Shown here piece after piece: positions 61,648 through 64,000 of a stretch of DNA of 64,000 nucleotides; position 1 is the stretch's first letter; the number at the start of each line of letters is the position of its first letter. Source of the stretch: an uncultured Clostridia bacterium. Its GTDB lineage: Bacteria; Bacillota; Clostridia; Oscillospirales; Acutalibacteraceae. The notes under the pieces were generated by a model. The model did no database searches and was not told the DNA's origin. It saw only the letters and a program-made list of their open reading frames with translations. The DNA is taken from contig CANQPS010000005.1 of NCBI GenBank assembly GCA_947625785.1, positions 84,758-148,757 on the forward strand, given 5' to 3'. The position numbers and the translations under genes are program-made.

Positions 61648-62988
61648 TTGAATAAAACTCCATTATATGACGCATTGATAAAACATAAGAATTTGTTAAG
61701 AGCATCTATGCACACTCCCGGACATAAAAATAATCCTTTTTATTTTCCAAAAGAATTTTGGTCACTTGATTTTACAGAACTTCCTGATACAGATAGTTTA
61801 TTTGAAGCTAATGGAGTTATTGCACTTGCCGAAAAAAATGCAGCTTCGGTTTTTGGTACAGCAGGAACATTTTTTTCGTCAGGGGGCTGTACATTATGTA
61901 TTCAGACAATGATAAGTCTATGCTGCAAAAGAGGCAGTAAAATAATAAGCAGCAGAAATATACATAGAAGTGCTGTAAATACAATGGCTTTATTAGATTT
62001 ACAGCCTATATGGATATTGCCGAAAAATGAACCTAATTCTTTTACAAGCGGAAGAATACAGGCAGAAGATGTGGAACAAGCCATTATTAACAATTTAAAT
62101 AGTAGTATAGGTGCTGTATATATAACATCACCCACTTATTATGGCGAAATTAGTGATATAAAAAGTATAAGTGAGGTTTGTAAAAAATACGATATTCCTT
62201 TGCTGGTAGATAATGCACACGGAACACATTTATTATTGACTAAGCAGAACTTACACCCTATAAAATTAGGTGCAACGATGACCGCTTGTTCAGCACACAA
62301 AACATTACCTGTTTTAACAGGAGGTGCATTTTTAAATATATCAGATGAAAGGTATTTGCCTTATGTAAAAGAAACGATGAGTATATTTGCCTCGACAAGT
62401 CCGTCATATTTAATTATGGCAAGTCTTGATTTAGCAGTTGCATATATGTGTGATAAAGGAAAAAGTGATTTTCAAGAACTTGAAGAACGTACTATATCGA
62501 TTAAAAATACGGCTAAAAATCGTGGAATACTTATTCCAAATGGATTGTGTGATACTACACGAATTGCTATAAACACTGCAAGTATTGGTATGAATGGGAA
62601 TATTGCCGGTGAATATTTTAGGCTTAACGGAATAGAACCGGAATTTACAGATAATATATGGGTTGTATTTATTGCAACACCATTTAATACAATTGAAGAA
62701 TTAGACCGACTTGAAAATGCTATAAAAAATATTCCTATCAATTCTCCTATTGTCAATAAATCTATTAATATAGAAATACCTAAACAAATTATGACACCAT
62801 CAGAGGCATTTTTTTCTAAAAAAGAAGTTATATCCACACTAATGGCTAATAATCGAATTTCGGCAGTATCTGCGTGTCCTTGTCCACCGGGGATTCCATT
62901 GGTTATGGCAGGTGAATTAATAACAAAAAAGGAAATAGATTTACTTATTTTAAATGGTATTAATAATATTTCAGTTGTAGCAGAATAA
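61648..62988 (+). CDS. Orn/Lys/Arg decarboxylase-family PLP enzyme
   Basis: This 446-residue PLP enzyme resembles the short Orn/Lys/Arg decarboxylases of Firmicutes (SpeA/YaaO type). SMHTPGHKNNPFYFPKEFW is near the N-terminus, LVDNAHGTHLLLTKQNLHP holds the cofactor-binding Asp and His, and SAHKTLPVLTGGAFL carries the PLP lysine. The C-terminal domain includes ISAVSACPCPPGIPLVMAGE. The product is probably a polyamine precursor such as cadaverine, putrescine or agmatine; the substrate is not determinable. The start is TTG 61648 with TAGGTGA ahead. Confidence 0.9.
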   Translation: MNKTPLYDALIKHKNLLRASMHTPGHKNNPFYFPKEFWSLDFTELPDTDSLFEANGVIALAEKNAASVFGTAGTFFSSGGCTLCIQTMISLCCKRGSKIISSRNIHRSAVNTMALLDLQPIWILPKNEPNSFTSGRIQAEDVEQAIINNLNSSIGAVYITSPTYYGEISDIKSISEVCKKYDIPLLVDNAHGTHLLLTKQNLHPIKLGATMTACSAHKTLPVLTGGAFLNISDERYLPYVKETMSIFASTSPSYLIMASLDLAVAYMCDKGKSDFQELEERTISIKNTAKNRGILIPNGLCDTTRIAINTASIGMNGNIAGEYFRLNGIEPEFTDNIWVVFIATPFNTIEELDRLENAIKNIPINSPIVNKSINIEIPKQIMTPSEAFFSKKEVISTLMANNRISAVSACPCPPGIPLVMAGELITKKEIDLLILNGINNISVVAE

Positions 62989-63014
62989 ATTTTAAAAGAA
63001 GGTAATTGCACGAT

Positions 63015-63488
63015 ATGAGAAGAAGCGACAGAGAAATTAAAGATTTTAATAAAATTGTGGAAATAATCAGGAAATGCGATGTATGCAGATTAGCTTTACA
63101 TAATGAACCATATCCATACATTGTACCATTGAATTTTGGATTAGATATTTTTGACGAAAATATCGTATTATACTTTCATTGTGCCAACGAGGGACAAAAA
63201 CTTGATTTAATCAGGAAAAATAATAATGTTTCCTTTGAGATGGATACAGCACATAGAATATTTACAGATGACCAAAAAGGCAGCTGCAGTATGGAATATG
63301 AAAGTGTTATGGGCAATGGGTATATTGAATTTGTTCCGGAAAAAGAAAAATTTAGTGCTTTAAAAATTTTAATGAAACATTATCATAAAGAAGATTTTGA
63401 ATTTAATGTTTCTGTTATACCTCATACCACAGTATTTAGACTTGTTGTAAAATCATTTACGGCTAAGCAAAGAAAGCAAAATCTATAA
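63015..63488 (+). CDS. NimA-like pyridoxamine 5'-phosphate oxidase-family protein
   Basis: This 157-residue split-barrel flavoprotein starts MRRSDREIKDFNKIVEIIRK, typical of the NimA branch, followed by CRLALHNEPYPYIVPLNFG and a YFHCANEGQKLDLIRKN segment that binds FMN. Some members reduce nitroimidazoles; most have unknown physiological substrates. The start is ATG 63015, with AAGAAGG ahead; TTG 63006 is also in frame but is only three bases from that site. It follows the decarboxylase gene closely. Confidence 0.85.
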   Translation: MRRSDREIKDFNKIVEIIRKCDVCRLALHNEPYPYIVPLNFGLDIFDENIVLYFHCANEGQKLDLIRKNNNVSFEMDTAHRIFTDDQKGSCSMEYESVMGNGYIEFVPEKEKFSALKILMKHYHKEDFEFNVSVIPHTTVFRLVVKSFTAKQRKQNL

Positions 63489-63498
63489 TAAATAAATT

Positions 63499-63536
63499 AA
63501 CAACCCCAACTTATAAATTAAGTTGGGGTTGTTTTT
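63499..63536. terminator. Bidirectional terminator
   Basis: AACAACCCCAACTT pairs with AAGTTGGGGTTGTT around a short loop, flanked by A and T runs. It serves the NimA-like gene on the plus strand and the repeat-rich gene on the minus strand. Confidence 0.88.
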
Positions 63537-63539
63537 AGT

Positions 63540-64000
63540 TTATTGTTGATTAGGCGGATAAGGAGGATAATTATTGTTATTAGGTTGTTGATTGTAGTCA
63601 TTTTGCGGATATTGATTTTGTGGGTAGTTGTTATTAGGTTGCTGATTGTAGTTATTCTGTGGATATTGATTTTGTGGATAGTTGTTATTAGGTTGTTGAT
63701 TGTAGTCATTTTGCGGATATTGATTTTGTGGATAGTTGTTATTAGGTTGTTGATTGTAGTTATTCTGTGGATATTGATTTTGTGGATAGTTGTTATTAGG
63801 TTGTTGATTGTAGTCGTTTTGTGGATATTGATTTTGTGGATAGTTGTTATTAGGTTGTTGATTGTAGTCATTCTGTGGATATTGATTTTGTGGATAGTTG
63901 TTATTAGGTTGTTGATTGTAGTCATTCTGTGGATATTGATTTTGTGGATAGTTGTTATTAGGTTGTTGATTGTAGTCGTTTTGTGGATATTGATTTTGTG
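63540..64000 (-). CDS. C-terminal part of a Gln/Asn/Tyr/Pro repeat protein (partial)
   Basis: On the minus strand a frame open to the window edge ends at TAA 63540-63542. It encodes a tandem repeat of 18 residues (unit NQYPQNDYNQQPNNNYPQ), about eight copies, ending NNNYPPYPPNQQ. No methionine is present, so the start lies beyond the window. The sequence is low-complexity and probably disordered. Such tails occur on membrane-anchored zinc-ribbon or DUF proteins of Clostridia, but the folded part is not visible here and the function is unknown. Another minus-strand frame over the same bases (Thr/Ile/Asn-rich) is a shadow. Confidence 0.75.
   Translation of the reverse strand, partial: QNQYPQNDYNQQPNNNYPQNQYPQNDYNQQPNNNYPQNQYPQNDYNQQPNNNYPQNQYPQNDYNQQPNNNYPQNQYPQNNYNQQPNNNYPQNQYPQNDYNQQPNNNYPQNQYPQNNYNQQPNNNYPQNQYPQNDYNQQPNNNNYPPYPPNQQ
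63575..64000. repeat. 54-bp tandem repeat, eight copies
   Basis: Copies begin at 63575, 63629, 63683, 63737, 63791, 63845, 63899 and 63953, with the last cut by the window edge. They differ at few positions, mainly C/T in wobble sites and GCGG or TGG. The 54-base period is a multiple of three, so copy number changes keep the reading frame. It continues past the window. Confidence 0.95.

Noticed and set aside
63518..63925. Minus-strand ORF with Thr/Ile/Asn repeats (INIHRMTTINNLITTIHK pattern)
   Set aside because: It is a shadow of the 54-bp tandem repeat read in another frame. The frame ending at 63540 gives a more plausible Gln/Asn/Tyr/Pro protein ending in a proline-rich tail next to a terminator.
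63575..64000. CRISPR array
   Set aside because: The units are directly tandem with no variable spacers and have a period divisible by three, so they are a coding repeat.
52553..64000. Remainder of cotJC downstream of the recombinase
   Set aside because: I looked through the larger open frames on both strands and found no manganese-catalase-like sequence, so the missing part is not in the window.

Overview
The window is AT-rich DNA from a spore-forming, low-GC Gram-positive bacterium, most likely of class Clostridia. The evidence is the gene content: SpoVG, pro-sigma-K, cotJA/cotJB, RNase J, a GdpP-type phosphodiesterase, a PASTA-domain penicillin-binding protein and strong AGGAGG-type ribosome binding sites. 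Genus cannot be fixed from this sequence alone. No rRNA genes and no CRISPR array were seen.

Layout. 1-4600: ylxM-ffh-rpsP-khpA, a DUF5131 gene, then rimM-trmD (protein targeting and ribosome maturation). 4900-8930: ptsH, uvrC, rsmD-coaD and a coiled-coil protein. 9050-19855: a division and cell wall (dcw) cluster, mraZ-rsmH-ftsL-PBP-mraY-ftsW-murG-ftsQ-ftsZ. It lacks murE, murF, murD and murC, and three 10-bp-spaced MraZ boxes sit just after its promoter. 20215-21889: a Bce-type response regulator and intramembrane-sensing kinase without an adjacent transporter. 22049-27911: M20 peptidase, AIM24 protein, sirtuin, SpoVG, iscS-iscU and rnhA. 28194-38416: rnj, gdpP-rplI-dnaB-tilS-hpt-ftsH. 38511-43585: uvrA, a DUF5685 protein, a J-domain protein with a very cysteine-rich tail, and a membrane protein. 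43875-47198: a large secreted multi-domain lysozyme.

47271-52940 is the sporulation region. On the minus strand are an M50 protease of SpoIVFB type, a polysaccharide pyruvyl transferase, a VanZ-like protein and an uninterrupted sigK that keeps its pro-sequence. Divergent from sigK is the cotJ operon. Its third gene, cotJC, stops after eight codons, exactly where a large serine recombinase gene of the SpoIVCA/skin type begins. The rest of cotJC is nowhere in the window. This looks like a skin-like insertion in a mother-cell coat gene, or the scar of one, and is the most interesting feature here. A small divergent ORF is a candidate excision factor.

53049-64000: a BceAB-type ABC transporter with a good BceR box upstream; four tRNA genes (Pro, Ser, Thr, Tyr); a small island of different composition directly after tRNA-Tyr, with an epimerase, a flavin reductase and two 87-bp direct repeats; then a membrane protein, a phosphohexomutase, an Orn/Lys/Arg decarboxylase-family enzyme and a NimA-like flavoprotein. 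The window ends inside a minus-strand gene whose C-terminal part is a tandem 18-residue Gln/Asn/Tyr/Pro repeat.

Start codons were re-chosen where the ribosome binding site or family alignment favours a start inside the longest frame. Motifs were read by eye. Family names rest on recalled family knowledge and no database search was run.
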